DNA from: Blastomyces gilchristii SLH14081
Taxonomy: Eukaryota; Ascomycota; Eurotiomycetes; Onygenales; Ajellomycetaceae
Direction of reading: 5' to 3'
NCBI RefSeq assembly: GCF_000003855.2
Contig: NW_003101671.1
Span: 531,817-595,816, forward strand
DNA length: 64,000 nt
Shown piece by piece: positions 47,708 through 59,286 of the stretch; positions within the stretch are counted from its first letter, which is position 1, and each line of letters begins with the position of its first letter. Made by a program: the position numbers and the translations under genes. The notes under the pieces were generated by a model. That model searched no databases, was not told where the DNA came from, and saw nothing but the letters and a program-made list of their open reading frames with translations.

Positions 47708-50040
47708 TGCTAGAAGAGATTGAAAGAATGATGTAATATCTGATGAAGAGTTCAAAGCTGTCAGAAATGAATATTTTTCAAATATTAAAAGAGCTAAAAC
47801 AGACTGCTGAAATAATTTTCTTAAAGAAGCATAAGAAAAGAAAGTTTTTAAAGCTTTTAACTATACTAAAACAAGAAGTGTAGCAAAACTTCCAGTCTTA
47901 GAATATGAGTTTCAGAATGAATCATATACAGCAAACTCTTTTAAGGAAAAATGTCAAGCTTTCATGAGAATTCTCTTTCAGAACTCACCAGATTCAGATT
48001 CAGATTCAGAGAAAGAGAATATATCACTTCTTAACTACATTGACAAAAACAACTGAGAATGATCTGATCTTACACAAGATGAATTAGAGTCAGCTATCTT
48101 CTCAAGTTCTGTTAAAACTGCTGCAGGGCCTGATTCAATTAATCACTTGATTATTCAAAATACATATTCCTACTTAAAGAATGAATATTTTGAGCTCTTT
48201 TTTAATCTCTTGAAAAATGAATATCATTCTGAATACTGAAGAGAAGTCACTGAAGTGATTCTTATAAAATCTAATAGAAAAACTTCAATTTCTAAGTCAT
48301 ATAAAGTAATATCTCTATTAAACTATCTAGAAAAGATTTTCAAAAAGATAATAGCTACTCAACTATCTTTTATAAGCTCTATTAATAACTCTCTTTTATT
48401 CAGTGAATAAATAAGAGATAGAAAACAATGTTCTGTAATTGACACTGTTCTCTCAGTTATTCATAATATTCAAATAGCAAAGCATAAAGATCTGGTCTCA
48501 ACTGCAGTTTTTATTAATATAAAAGAAGCATTTGATTATATTTCAAAGTCAAAGTTAATTCAGACTTTGAAGATGTTAAAACTGTCACTTTCTCTAATAA
48601 AATGAATTAACTGTTTTATATCTAAAAGAATCATACAACTTTTCTTTGATGAAATGAAATAAGACAAGATTGAGATAAAAATGAAAGTACTGTAAGATTC
48701 TTCAATCTCACTAATTTTATTTACAATATACACTGCATATCTATTCAAAGATAGAAATATGACAATAGTACAATCTCTGAGTTATGTAGATGATATTGAT
48801 CTAGTCTACAGATTAAAAACTATTAAAGAGAATTTAAAAGTGATTGAAAAAGCTGCAAAGAAAATCTTTATCAGAGCAGATATTAATCAAATTCAATTTA
48901 ATATGAATAAAACTGAGTTAATTCATTTCTTTTCTAGATTCAATGAGAAAGAACTATCTCTAACTCTTTTAAATAGAGAGATTAAACCCAGTGTAAATAT
49001 CAAATGATTAGAAGTATGATTAAACTCCAAGTTGAATTTTAAATATTATATTTAACAAAGAACTGTCAAGGCAGAAAGACTATTGAATAATATTATCAGA
49101 CTATCAAATACAGAGAGAGATCTATTCTTCCAGGCTATGATACAGTTATATATAGCCTGTATTATCTCAGTAGCTGATTATGAAGTGCAAGTTTAATGAA
49201 ATAATCAAGAAAGTTTCACTGAACTCTTTCAAAGTCTGCAAAACAAAGCTTTGAGAAGAATTCTGAGAGTATTCAAATCATCTTCTATTAAAGCAATGAA
49301 AATTGAAGCTTCAATTCTCTCTTCTACTATTAGATTTGAAAAGACCTGTATGAACTATGCTCTGAGAGTTATAAAGATAAGCTCAAATCATATAATCAGA
49401 GAAAGAGTCTCTTCTTCATTTTTATCAATTAACTCTGGAAATGAACTGAATTGAAATAGATTTCTTGATTAAAATGAAATTAATTCTTCAAAGAAAATGT
49501 CTTCTCAACTGTACAGACTATGCTCACTGATTAAAAATCAATTTTCTTCTTTAAATATTGAAAAAGTTGATCATGAGAAGTTATCTCTCTGAAGAGAAAA
49601 GCTTGAATCTCTTATAGACTTACAAATAAGTGAACTATTTAAAGAGAAAGAATATAAACAGCATTTGAAGAGAATTTCTACAATCAATATAAAAGACTCT
49701 ATTCTGATTTATTCAGATGACTTAAAAAATGAGAATTTGAATAGATTAAGTGCAGACATTGCTTATACTGAAGATAATATTAATTTTATCTCAGATTTCT
49801 GAAATTTAGACTGTGAATCTGAAGTCTTTGTCACTGAACTATTTATAGTAGTGAAAGCTTTCAAACTTATTGAAATAAAATCTTATAAAGAAGAAAATAG
49901 TTTGAAAGAGACATGAATATTCTCTAATAGTCAAGCTACTTTAAAAAGACTTAGAAATAGTCAGATTCATAATAATTAAATGAATCTTGAACTGATCTTA
50001 AACTTCATTTTAAAAATTCAAAAGAGAAGAATATCAAAGC

Positions 50041-50215
50041 TGTGATTTGAAAGAACATATGACTGTCAGATAATAATACAGCTGCTTCCAAACTTGCTTA
50101 TGAGTGTAAAGGGGCCATAGCGGCCACTAATTACTTTAGTGTACAATATTATGATATATAAGAAGCCAGTGTACACCTGTAATCATACACTGACTTAAGC
50201 AATCTTTGAATCACA
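50041..50215 (+). repeat. 5' LTR of Gypsy family 2 copy G
   Basis: 175 bp, TGTGATTTG...GAATCACA. One copy of the 20 bp unit that is doubled in copy F, plus 8 bp (ATTATGAT) absent from copy F. Confidence 0.94.
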
Positions 50216-50603
50216 TCTGATAGCATGTCTAAAAATCAGTGAGAAGCACAGGCTTCTTCAGAATGTGATAATTTCATCTACAAAGCAATTTGTAGTTATC
50301 ATATCAGTGTGGTTCTAGAACATCTCAAAAGATAGTGTATGAAGAGTGATGAGTGAAAGAGCATCTGATTGATGCTGCTTCACTTATTAAGGAAAAACTT
50401 CACACTCAGACAAATGCTATGTACATGAACAGATGAGATGTGAGAAAGAGAGATAAGAGCAGTGAACCAGATTTAAAGAAGACTGCTCTTCACTCAAAGA
50501 AATAAAAAGAGAGAGATGACCATCACTGAAGTTATACAATGATAACAGAAATCATATAGTGATATAATGATAGATATCATATAATCAATAAGAAGTCACT
50601 GAA
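50216..50603 (+). other. Leader of Gypsy family 2 copy G with primer-site candidate
   Basis: TGATAGCATGTCT at 50218-50230, two bases after the LTR, is the same as in copy F and may be a RIP-altered tRNA primer site (TGGTAGC originally). The rest is non-coding leader. Confidence 0.55.
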
Positions 50604-52020
50604 ATGAATATCTTCTCTAGTTAATATGAATAACACTCTTCTCTGCTATCTGAATCAGAAGATATGCAGAATCTCTCAGAGAGTTTACTTAAAGTAGTAA
50701 GAAAAGTAACTGAAATCACTGAACTGGAATTGAAGCTCTGTACATGTATAAGAATTCTAAACAAGATCAAGGCCTTGCATACACAGTGACAGACTGAGAC
50801 AGAAGTCAAACAACAATTGACATTCACTGCAGATCAAGTATTCACTATGAAGAGCTTTACTGATGCAATCATTATCATCAATAAGAATAGAGAAAATCAG
50901 ATCTTAGATCTGCAGCAGAAGATCAAATGTTTATAAAGACAGGTGACTACACTGAACCTGAAGATCTCATCACAATTGTTCATGATCTCTTTAAAAGTGT
51001 ACATATCATCAGAGACTGCTGCGCAGGATGAGAATCTGAGTATGAAATATATTAAGCTGAGAGATCTGCTGAAGTTATCAAGCTTCAATGATAACTGAAA
51101 AAATAATGCTGCAATCAGCTGACTAAGTCAGATGTGATTATATTATCAAATTGAATATGAACTCATAGACAAACAGTCAATGAAATTTTAATAAGTCTTA
51201 AGATCTACTGTGTTTCTATATAAAAAAGTGAAGTCATTATAAATAACTGATGAAAAGATAAATCTTACAGATCTGAAGTGATATTCATTCTCATGAATAT
51301 GAAATGAGTTTTTCAAATGAATCTTGTACAACTTTGAGAAAGTGAATATATAAGATAAGTATTATAAACACTTCACTGAGTGTAGACAAGTGAATAATCT
51401 TATATTATACTTTATACACTTTAGCTTACACTATCTTATATTGAATGAAGAGCTTTCAACATCTTTCTGTTTATAGATCTTTATTCATGATCTTACACCT
51501 GAGTTAAGAGTGGAATAAAAATGCTTAATCTCACAATCAGACATGATGAAAGATGTATACAATATTCTCATTATACAGGAACAAGTGAGTCAATTATGAC
51601 AGAAAATACTGCAATTGAGTATGCCTCAGCAGAGAATGAGTAATCAGACTTCTATGATACAAGTTACACACTCAGATACAATAAATCTAGATCTGAATAC
51701 TATCACTAAAGCATCAAATTCTCTGAAAAAGGAATTCTCTGAGTGAAAATCTTGATATTGTGAGCATCAAGCTTGCTTCAACTGCAGATGCCAAAATCAT
51801 GATATAAAAAATTACACTCAGTGTGCACAGTCAAGAGAAGCAAGAGAGTCAAAAAACTAGCAGAATCAGTGAGCTCAGAGACACTCACTGATATTCTATA
51901 AAAAGTCTTTAAAGTGAAAGAGATGCCTGTGTTAGATGATTCTCTGAATTCTGCAAATACAAAGAAGAAGCAGACTTCTGAATAGAGTGCAGTTGAGAAT
52001 GATGAAGTGAATACTCATCT
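50604..52020 (+). pseudogene. Gypsy family 2 copy G gag
   Basis: From the ATG at 50604, reading through TGA: a Leu/Lys/Glu-rich coiled-coil-like half (ESLLKVVRKVTEITELELKL; VFTMKSFTDAIIIINKNREN), a capsid-like region (LRDLLKLSSFNDNW near 51060-51100), and a Cys/His motif (CEHQACFNCRC near 51758-51790). Not translatable because of RIP-type stops. The border to pol is approximate. Confidence 0.78.
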
Positions 52021-55000
52021 CAATGTCTTAAGACCTGAAATGTTAATGTATAAGAGACACTTAAATAAGAATCAAGAGATGACTGTAAAAGTGTTAGCAG
52101 ATACAGAAGCTTCTATACAATATATTAATAATCATATAATCTGAAGACTGAAAGAGGTTCACTGAGTGAAGAATTCTCAATGTATAAGATTATCTGATAA
52201 CTGATATTTGATATTATCTGTAAGAGTAAGAGTTCTCTTGCACTTTGAAGAATGATCTTGCTATATTTAAGTGTGAGAGCTGCAGAATGTGAAATACAAT
52301 CTTATTCTTAAACTTGATTGATTTCAAAGATTCAATCTGCAGATTCAATGATGTACATGTCATATGCAGTTGATTAATAGAAAGAAAACAGTTCATATGA
52401 TTCTATCAACTGATATAAGAAGGACATTTCACATCTCTGATATAGAAGAGTTAAATCTGCTTATACATTAACAAGTAAAGAGGACAATTCACAAGATCTC
52501 ATTCAAAAGCATTCTGTATGTCATATGAGACCTGAAAGTGAAGAAAATCAAGATAAAAGATATGCAGAAGAACAAGTGTATGAAGAAGCTTCTGAAGAAG
52601 TATAAGAAGATCTTTTAAACAGATCTTTCATCAGAACTGCTGCTGGAACAAGGATTTGTACATGATATTGACATAAGAAACATAAAACCAGTCAATTAGA
52701 ATGTATACTCTCTGTCACAAATATATCTTGAAGAACAGAAGTGTCAGATCACAGACCTTCTAGAGTGTAGTCTCATATGATTCTCATCAAGTGTGTGAGA
52801 CTTTTCAGTCCTATTCATGAAAAAGACAGATGAGAAGTGACAGATGTATATCAATTATCAAGCACTTAACAAGCTTATAATCAAGAATGAATATTCACTG
52901 TCACAGATTCAACAACAGTTGAATACAGTTAAAAATGCCTGATATCTATCAAAGATCAATCTTCTCTCAGAATACTGACAGATTCACATAGACAAACTAT
53001 CAGTCTCATGAACTGTGTTTAATATATAATGAGAGAAGTTCAAATTCCTGACAATGTCATTCAGTCTGACAAATGCACTCATCATCTTTCAAATAATGAT
53101 GAATACAATTCTTCATAAATAGAATGAAATCTCATATCTTGTATATCTTGATGATATTCTAGTCTTTTCAAACTCATATAATGAACATCTAAAGCATCTC
53201 AATAAAGTGCTTACAACTCTGACAGAGTATAAGCTCTATATCAAACTAACAAAGTATGTGTTTGAAATGAAAGAGTTGAAGTTTGTAGAATATATAGTAA
53301 GTGATGACTGTATACACTTCATCTCAGAGAAATTGAATATCATAGTAAATTGACTGCAGTTGAGAAATGTATATCATGTATAACAGTTTCTTAAATTGAT
53401 CTCATATTACTGCAGATTCATCAAGAATTTTACATGAATATCTGTATCACTCTCAGATCTCTTAAGAGAAATGAATACAAATCTGTGAAAGAAGAAGTTT
53501 TATTCAATTATCTGAAATGCTGCATGCAAAGAGACTTTTCTGACACTGAGAAAATGTGTAATAACATTCTCAGTACTTATTCAATCAGATCATGATAAAC
53601 CTTTCTATATTGAGATGAATACATTTGAATAAGCTATCAGAGACACTCTTCTACAGATGAGTAAGAACAGCAACCTGCACTCAGTGACATATGATGATAG
53701 AAAACTATCAAGTACTGAGCTCAATTATTCAGTGTATGAAAAGAAATTACTAGTAATCAAGCACATACTGATGTTATGAAATAGATATATTGACAACAGA
53801 CATACAATAACAGTGATCACAGATCATGAAAGTCTTATCTATCTATAATCAATGATAAAATTTTTTAAATGCTTAGCATGTTGAATCTCAGAGTTTTAAG
53901 TGTATAATCTTTATATCAAATACTGAAAGGAATCAGATGCTGTGATGCCTGATACAATCAGTTACAGACTAAATTTCATGAGTAAGAATTCTATAAACTA
54001 GATATAAGGGAAGTTCACATTAAACATGCTGAGAGAGTGTAAGGAATCAGAATGAATGAACATCATGATCTCTTGCTTGAAGAATGACAAGATGTCAGAT
54101 GATAAGTGTATTGTAAGAGTAGTAGAAGAGATGCTTCTGAACTTCAAGCTGATGAAATTGAAAAATGATGTTATGCTTTATCATAATCTAGAATATACAG
54201 AAGCTCTCTATCTAGAATCTTTATTTAGACATGACTTAGTGACTCACATGCACAAGAAATTCAGTCACTTAGAAAGTTCTGAACTCATGAGTGTACTTGA
54301 ATCAAGAGTATACTGACTAAGCATGATCAAGGACATTCAGATATACACTCATGAGTGTCTGAATTATCAGGTTGTGAAAGAATCTAAGAAAGAATTAGAA
54401 TATGAGAAAGTGCAATATCAGATAAAGTGTATGATACAATCATTTGAATAATGAGAGATGAATCTTATAGATATATTACTGTGAATGACAAATGAAAATC
54501 AATGAATAATCACTGCTATTGATTACACTACTGACTGGCCAGTCATGAAAGCAGTTTCAGAGATGATAGAGAAGATGATAGCAAAGTTTCTATATAATGA
54601 GATCTATATCAACTATGAAATGCTGCATGAGATTCTAACTGATAACAGTGTGAATCTTGTGAGAGAAGTGATGAGACATTTTATGAGTCAGTTACAGACA
54701 AGATATTGTAGAACAATACTATATCATTCACAGATGAATGAGAAGATGAAACACTTGAATAAAATCTTGAACAACATGCTGATGAAATATCTAGAAGACA
54801 AATCTATGAGACTATAAGATGAATATCTCAGACAGACACTATTGATCATGTGAATTCAACAGTATGCAGTCTTCAAGTGTTCACTATTCTATCTGTTATA
54901 TGGATTGCATCTGCGCATCCCGGAGAATGCTTCAGAAAAGGTGGGAAAGAAGACAGTAGTTGCAGACACAGCAGGAACAGCAGTTGCAGATGCAGCAGAA

Positions 55001-55750
55001 ACAGCAGTTACAGACACAGCAGTAGCAGTTGTGAACATAACAGTCACAGATACAGAATCAAGATTGAAAGAGATCAGTTATACACACATAAAAGCTAATA
55101 AGTTACTTCTGAACTGAGCAATTCAATTGAAAAGAATACAAGACTCACTAGTTAAGAAATTGAGTCTCAAGATAAGAATGTGAGTTCTTATATATAATAA
55201 GAATTCTGAGAAGTTTCAATCTAGATAATTTAAGTCATATAAAATACTCAAATCACATTCTCTAGAAATATACACATTGAAAGAATCAGAGAGATGAGTC
55301 TTATACAACTTAATCAATAATTTATGACTTATGAAAGCAAAGATACAAGATCTGAGTGAATTATGATTATTCACAGCACTATCATCAGCATTGAAAAAGA
55401 AGAGACTTATAATTGAAAAGTCTTATGAAGTAAGAGAAATCATAGACATTTATGAATCAGATAATCTCACTTATTCTGATCTTTTCATAATTATAAGAAA
55501 TGAATGAGAAGTAATGAAGAAATCAGATAAATGCTATACTTCAATAAGTGATGAGACTGTAGCTGATTGTATAATAACACATCACAGACAGCAGATGCAA
55601 TGTGACAAAAAGCAGTCTCAAAGCAGCAGACTTGCATGTAAATCAGATTACAGAAGAAAAAGAAATTCAGAGTTGAATTCAACTGTTTACACTAGTTCAA
55701 TCACAGAGATCACAGAGAATAAACTATCTGAAACATTCACAGATATGTGA
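52021..55750 (+). pseudogene. Gypsy family 2 copy G pol
   Basis: Protease region (TVKVLADTEASIQYINN near 52085-52135) and RT (FMKKTDEKWQMYINYQALN near 52815-52870; catalytic YLDDILVFS at 53144-53170, acidic residues kept). RNase H follows (LNYSVYEKKLLVIKHILML near 53722-53780, TDHESLIYL near 53820). The integrase zinc domain is HDLVTHMHKKFSHLESSELM near 54229-54290, and the core has AIDYTTDWPVMKAVSEM, LTDNSVNL and YHSQMNEKMKHLNK (54515-54770). An expanded Ala/Thr/Val/Asp repeat lies at 54955-55050. The GPY/F-like module and basic tail end at TGA 55748-55750. Pol is in a different frame from the gag start. Confidence 0.9.
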
Positions 55751-56119
55751 GACTAAGTCATCTTGACCTCTGAGAATGCTCAGAGATCAGATGAGGTTAC
55801 TTTTAATGAGCTGTTCACTATAGTGATCTGAGTGAGCAAAGAGAGACTGTATAATGCATAAGATAGAATCACAAAAGATGAAAGCTGCTAAATCTAGTCA
55901 CTGAATACTATATTATATAGAGATTGTGTAAGAGTAGTGACTAGCAGATAAAGAAAAAGTGTAAGAAAAGAAAAGAAATAATGAATTGATTATCAACTAT
56001 AAGAGTCAGCTGTAAAAGAAAAATATTATCATACACATCTCATTCATTTTCATATATCACATGTTTAATCTATTTTCAACATCACATCATCTAAAAAATA
56101 TCAAAAAACAAAGAAAATC
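55751..56119. other. Convergent spacer in Gypsy family 2 copy G
   Basis: Lies between the pol stop (plus) and the accessory gene stop (minus). It is AT-rich with AAAAG/GAAA runs and no credible frame. It probably held the 3' end or terminator of the accessory transcript. Confidence 0.4.
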
Positions 56120-57699
56120 TCAAAACTCAAGATCTGTAAGAAATTCACGAGTTACAAGCTACTCTTGCAATAATGCTGTGCATGTCTCTGATTCCTCTAC
56201 TACTCTGTGTATAACATTAATGTCATTTATCACAAGATTGGCTGGAATGCCAATATAGAAATGCATACACATATGTGTAGAGAAATTGAAGAAGAGTGTA
56301 AAACCCACAGAATCAGAAGTCAGAACAGAGAGAGATGAAGACAGAAGAAATGAAAGAGAGAGATACAGAACTGAATGAATGACAGCAGAAGTCACTCAGC
56401 ATTAAATACTTATAACTCAGTGTGTGCACAATCTTCTTCACAGAAGAGAGAGAGAAAGTGACAGAAGAAGCTTGAAAATGAGAGAGAGTAGTCTCAGCAG
56501 TGTTATCATCTTTAATTAGAATAATCTCTGACACTGAAGCAACTAAGAATCATTGTTAGTGTATGAAACTGTAAAAGCAGAGATAACAATTATCAAATGA
56601 ACACTCACTGATCTTAGAATTGTATGTACAATTACAACACACATGAGACTTCTCAGAAAGAGAGAGAGAGACACAGAGAAATACAGAAAGTAGAATGCAG
56701 TATATAAATGACTCATTTCTACAATAACATCTCAGATAAGATGTATAAGTCTCACATCTATAAGTGTAAAAGAGTATAACATTCATATTCCTGTTTCTGA
56801 AAACATGAATATCTTTCATCTGCATCATGAAGTCAGACAATAGATATCAGAGAATAGGCTGATATGAATCTATTATTCTGAAGGAATTTATCAGAGCAGA
56901 TATCTCTGCAATATTAAACTTTACAGTTATGAAAAGCTTCTTAGTATCTGTGAATATCACAACTTCATACACAGTAAAACTCATAATAATTTTCTCTAAA
57001 AACAGAAAAATCAGTGTCAGAAAGAAAAGATGAAAAAGAAAAAGACTTATAATCTCAACACTGTTAAGAGAGAAAGTGATTCTCTGATATAAATAAATAA
57101 TTATCTTACTATGAATATTTAAAATGAATGTAATATTCAGTGTCTGTGACTGAGTTTCAGATTATTATGTCATACACAGTCTTTATATAATAAATTATTC
57201 TGAGAGTCAGTAAGAAGAGTGAAAGTGTACATGCTGAGAAATATAGTTCATTAAGTCTATACAATATCTTCTTGAAACAGGGAGAGCTGATAACAAAAGC
57301 AGAAATGATAAAACCAGAAGTAGCAGAAGTGAGAGTCACAGGAACAGAGATAGCAGGAGTGGGAGAACCAGACACAGAGACAAGTGTAGAAGATTGAGAG
57401 AGAGTAGCAGAGAAAGAAGTGGCAGAAGAGGCAGGAAGAAACACAGAAGACTCAGCTATATATAATACAGATAATTTCTTCATTATTATATTCTTCAAGT
57501 TTTTGATCAATGATTCAACATTGAGATTACTATCATCAGTGAACACAGATCTGTTAACACATGAAGATTCTATATAAATAAAAACAAACATATCAGCATC
57601 TGTGTTCATGCAAAATCATGTCAGAAAATATGATCAGAAACCCGCTAAGAAGGAAATGATCAAGAGTGTATGAGAAGATGAAGAAGATGTGTCATTCAT
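56120..57699 (-). pseudogene. Antisense accessory gene of Gypsy family 2, copy G
   Basis: Homologue of 35304-36875 on the strand opposite gag-pol. The start ATG at 57699 gives MNDTSSSSSSHTLL. A probable intron of about 45 bases with a CTGAC branch-like site precedes DADMFVFIYIESSCVNRSVF. Then come the Ser/Ala/Pro/Thr-rich linker and SPCFKKILYRLNELYFSACT. The Cys-rich centre has YRCETYTSYLRC and CCNCTYNSKISECSF. A second probable intron has an intact CTAAC and a TTAG end near 56535-56550. The C-part reads NLVINDINVIHRVVEESE. It ends at the TGA at 56122-56120. Two or three frame changes are present. Function unknown. Confidence 0.7.
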
Positions 57700-58139
57700 A
57701 ATAGTATATTCTGATGATTGTTAGAAGATAAACAAGTTCTGATCATGTTTCACAACATGTTACACTTACTGCTAATAAACTGTCTGATATGAGCACTATG
57801 AGAATGCTTGTTATGAGAATGAGAGACCATCACTAGAAACATATATAATGTGATAGATAAATGAATAGAAGATGTTGAACAGAAGAAGAGGCAGTAATCT
57901 GAAATGAAATGAGAGTGGCATTTGATGATGATGATGATGAAGAAGATGATTGAAGAATGAGAAAAGTTAGTGAATAAGTGATGTAATATAGTGAAAGTTT
58001 CTTTATGAGAGTGTACACAGAATGCTAGCTGAATCAGAAATAGATCACATGATTGCAAATGCTAGTGACACACTAATCTGCATGAAGCTAGGGTGGACAT
58101 CATGATCACATGAGCATGACTGAATCTGGTGAGAAAAAA
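57700..58139. other. Upstream region of the copy G accessory gene
   Basis: On the minus strand it is pyrimidine-rich with a CAT/TCT repeat run (57926-57955) and could hold the promoter of the accessory gene. On the plus strand it ends with the purine tract before the 3' LTR. A minus-strand open stretch (57750-58058) is not preserved in copy F and is probably chance. Confidence 0.45.
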
Positions 58140-58314
58140 TGTGATTCAGAAGAATGTATGATCATCAGATAATAACACAGCTGCTTCTGAACTTGCTTAT
58201 GAGTGTAAAGAGGCCATAGCAGCCACTAATTAATTTAGCATATGATATTACAATATATAAGAAGCCGGTGTATGTCTGTAATTGTACGCTGGCTCAAGCA
58301 ACCTTTGAATTACA
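58140..58314 (+). repeat. 3' LTR of Gypsy family 2 copy G
   Basis: 175 bp partner of 50041-50215. Differences are mostly transitions. Confidence 0.94.
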
Positions 58315-59203
58315 AAGCTGATAATTCATCTGCACTGAGTTCCTGCTTATATGAATATTCATAGCAATGAATTGACTGATTCAGCTGTAAAAAAAGATTC
58401 AGAATTAAGCAGATCTATTCAAAAAATTGTGTCCTGGTGTTTTATAAAGAGAAAAATAAAAGAATCTTGTTTAGACAAGTGAAATGAAAGCTGGCAGAAA
58501 TAAAAGAAGAGTATACATTATTCAAGATTTGAAATAAAACTCAAGTGAAAATCTTGTTCAATTAAATGTAAAAAGAAAATATTCTCATCTATAATACAGC
58601 TGAAATTAGAACATGATTATTTTAAATCTTATATACAAAGATTTGATGATAGATTTAATTCAATAGAATGCTTATTCTGCAATGTAAATGAGAATTCTGA
58701 GCATATTGTAATGCACTGTGCATTATATAATAGTCTCAGAGTCAGATTGAAAGAGAAGTATAATTCAAATCAATTAAATATGAGATTCTTATTCTCAACT
58801 GAGACAGGAATTAAATACTTAATATACTTTCTATCAGAAACTTAAGCAGCTACAAGAAAATGACTGAATTCAGAAATATCTGAATATGAAGAGAAGGAAA
58901 TTGATCAGATATAGTCTGTTAAAACAGCTATATACTATCTTTTAATAATTTGTTTCATTACAGTCTCTCTTTATTTTACTTTACTTTTTTCTTTCTATTT
59001 TTTTCTATCTATCTATTTAATGTGTCTATCTTTAAGACTGTGTTCTCTTTTCTTTTGTCATGTCAAATGGTTTCAAAATATCAGACAATGTTAAAATACT
59101 GCAATTTGTAAACAGTTTTTGTATTCTGAGCTGGAATTTTCTGATTTTGTATATCTGAAATTGATGAATGTATAATAGTTAACTTTATAGATATAGGAAA
59201 AAC

Positions 59204-59226
59204 CCTGAGAACTTTTAGTTCTCAGG
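59204..59226 (+). other. LINE D 3' UTR stem-loop
   Basis: Perfect 10 bp stem with TTT loop, identical to copies A and B, about 45 bp from the AAT tail. Confidence 0.8.
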
Positions 59227-59286
59227 TAGATGTCATAGTCTCTGACTGCATACATCTATAATTGAAGAATAATAATAATAATAATA

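Larger units (their letters stand above)
50041..58314 (+). mobile_element. Gypsy family 2, copy G (complete structure)
   Basis: LTRs 50041-50215 and 58140-58314 (175 bp each), 4 bp duplication AAGC at 50037-50040 and 58315-58318 within LINE D ORF2. Plus-strand gag (from 50604) and pol (to 55750); minus-strand accessory gene 57699-56120; purine-rich tract GGTGAGAAAAAA before the 3' LTR. More RIP-mutated than copy F. Confidence 0.95.
32962..58914 (+). pseudogene. LINE D ORF2 in three pieces
   Basis: Endonuclease part at 32962-34000; RT and the start of RNase H at 47713-50040; the rest of RNase H and the terminal zinc finger at 58319-58914 (stop TAG 58912-58914). The RT catalytic box is kept here as YVDDIDL at 48783-48803, unlike in LINE C. 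The terminal finger reads CLFCNVNENSEHIVMHC. Interrupted by 13.7 kb and 8.3 kb Gypsy insertions and by many RIP-type stops. Confidence 0.92.
31334..59285 (+). mobile_element. LINE copy D, split by two Gypsy elements
   Basis: Starts directly after the AAT tail of LINE C at GATATGGAAAAAGATGC, so it lacks the 5' UTR. It continues through ORF1 and ORF2 to an AAT-repeat tail at 59268-59285. Pieces are 31334-34000, 47708-50040 and 58315-59285. Gypsy family 1 copy 2 inserted at GCTACTGCTA (TSD TGCTA) and Gypsy family 2 copy G at ATCAAAGC (TSD AAGC). After removing the inserts the sequence is collinear with LINE C. It probably inserted into the tail of LINE C. Confidence 0.93.

Noticed and set aside
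57750..58058. 102-codon minus-strand ORF upstream of the accessory gene in copy G
   Set aside because: It is not preserved in copy F at 34867-35303, where the frame breaks; probably promoter or leader sequence.
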